From assembly GCA_000720845.1 (NCBI GenBank), contig JODU01000063.1:1-5577 (forward strand): a stretch of DNA of 5,577 nt, read 5' to 3'. This DNA is from Kitasatospora aureofaciens. Lineage in GTDB: Bacteria > Actinomycetota > Actinomycetes > Streptomycetales > Streptomycetaceae. The notes beneath the pieces were generated by a model that made no database searches, was not told the DNA's origin, and saw nothing but the letters and a program-made list of their open reading frames with translations. How positions within the stretch are numbered: position 1 is the first letter of the stretch; every line of letters starts with the position of its first letter. Positions 5,413-5,577 of this stretch are shown in pieces. The translations under genes were made by a program, and so were the position numbers.

Positions 5413-5577
5413 CTAGTCGGCGGCCGGCTGTGCGGTGGAGCCGCGGACGACGAGTTCCGGTTCGAAGAGCAGTTCGCCGTGGGGGACTTCGGTGCCTTGG
5501 ATCTGTGCGCACAGGAGGTCGACGGCGGCGCGGCCCATGGCCTCGATGGGTTGGCGGACGGTGGTGAGGGGTGGTTC
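5413..5577 (-). CDS. LacI-family regulator, C-terminal 54 residues (5' end outside window)
   Basis: The open frame enters at the window edge and ends at the TAG at 5413-5415. It contains LTTVRQPIEAMGRAAVDLL and then LLFEPELVVRGSTA, the standard C-terminal end of LacI/GalR sensor domains: the V/I-R-Q-P segment, the MG..A..LL helix and the final P-ELVVR-ST strand. Nothing of the DNA-binding domain is in view, so the operator and effector cannot be inferred. The gene is in the same direction as the glucanase and separated by 257 bases, so co-transcription is unlikely but not excluded. It is a different gene from the regulator at 756-1, since here the C-terminus is present and there the N-terminus is. 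Confidence 0.88.
   Translation of the reverse strand, partial: EPPLTTVRQPIEAMGRAAVDLLCAQIQGTEVPHGELLFEPELVVRGSTAQPAAD

Noticed and set aside
1..5577. The two LacI fragments read as one gene split by insertion of the glucanase
   Set aside because: The fragment at 5577-5413 is a C-terminal part ending before the glucanase and the one at 756-1 is an N-terminal part starting after it. That order cannot come from one interrupted gene on this strand; both run off the window edges as separate genes.

Overview
The window looks like chromosomal DNA of a Streptomyces-type actinomycete. It is very GC-rich, codon third positions are almost always G or C, one start codon is GTG, and the proteins resemble streptomycete LacI regulators and secreted multimodular glycoside hydrolases. 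This is inferred from sequence style and remembered families, not from a search. All three genes lie on the minus strand, so transcription runs from high to low coordinates.

Layout in transcription order. (1) 5577-5413: the last 54 codons of a LacI-family regulator whose body lies outside the window. (2) 5412-5156: a 257-base intergenic region holding a LacI-type composite operator (5356-5390), two small GC-rich hairpins and a long imperfect inverted repeat (5171-5242) just before the next start. (3) 5155-863: one large secreted enzyme of 1430 residues, called here as a family GH87 alpha-1,3-glucanase/mycodextranase. Its order is signal peptide, two F5/8C (discoidin/CBM32-like) domains, two FN3 domains, a third F5/8C domain, two CARDB domains, a CBM6/35-like module and a C-terminal parallel beta-helix catalytic domain. 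(4) 862-757: a 106-base spacer with a possible terminator, overlapping dyads and a second copy of the composite operator. (5) 756-1: the N-terminal 252 codons of a second LacI-family regulator resembling streptomycete MalR, cut by the window edge.

The pieces suggest a small polysaccharide-utilisation control unit. A secreted enzyme binds and cuts an insoluble alpha-1,3-glucan (fungal wall or biofilm glucan), and a LacI-type repressor senses a product sugar. The strongest non-obvious signal is that both intergenic regions carry the same arrangement on the minus strand, CGCAAG-N3-CTTGCG-N14-CTTGCG, with identical spacing. One copy is just upstream of the 756-1 regulator and the other is upstream of the glucanase. 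This fits one repressor controlling itself and the enzyme. I see no RNA gene, CRISPR array, insertion sequence or other mobile element.
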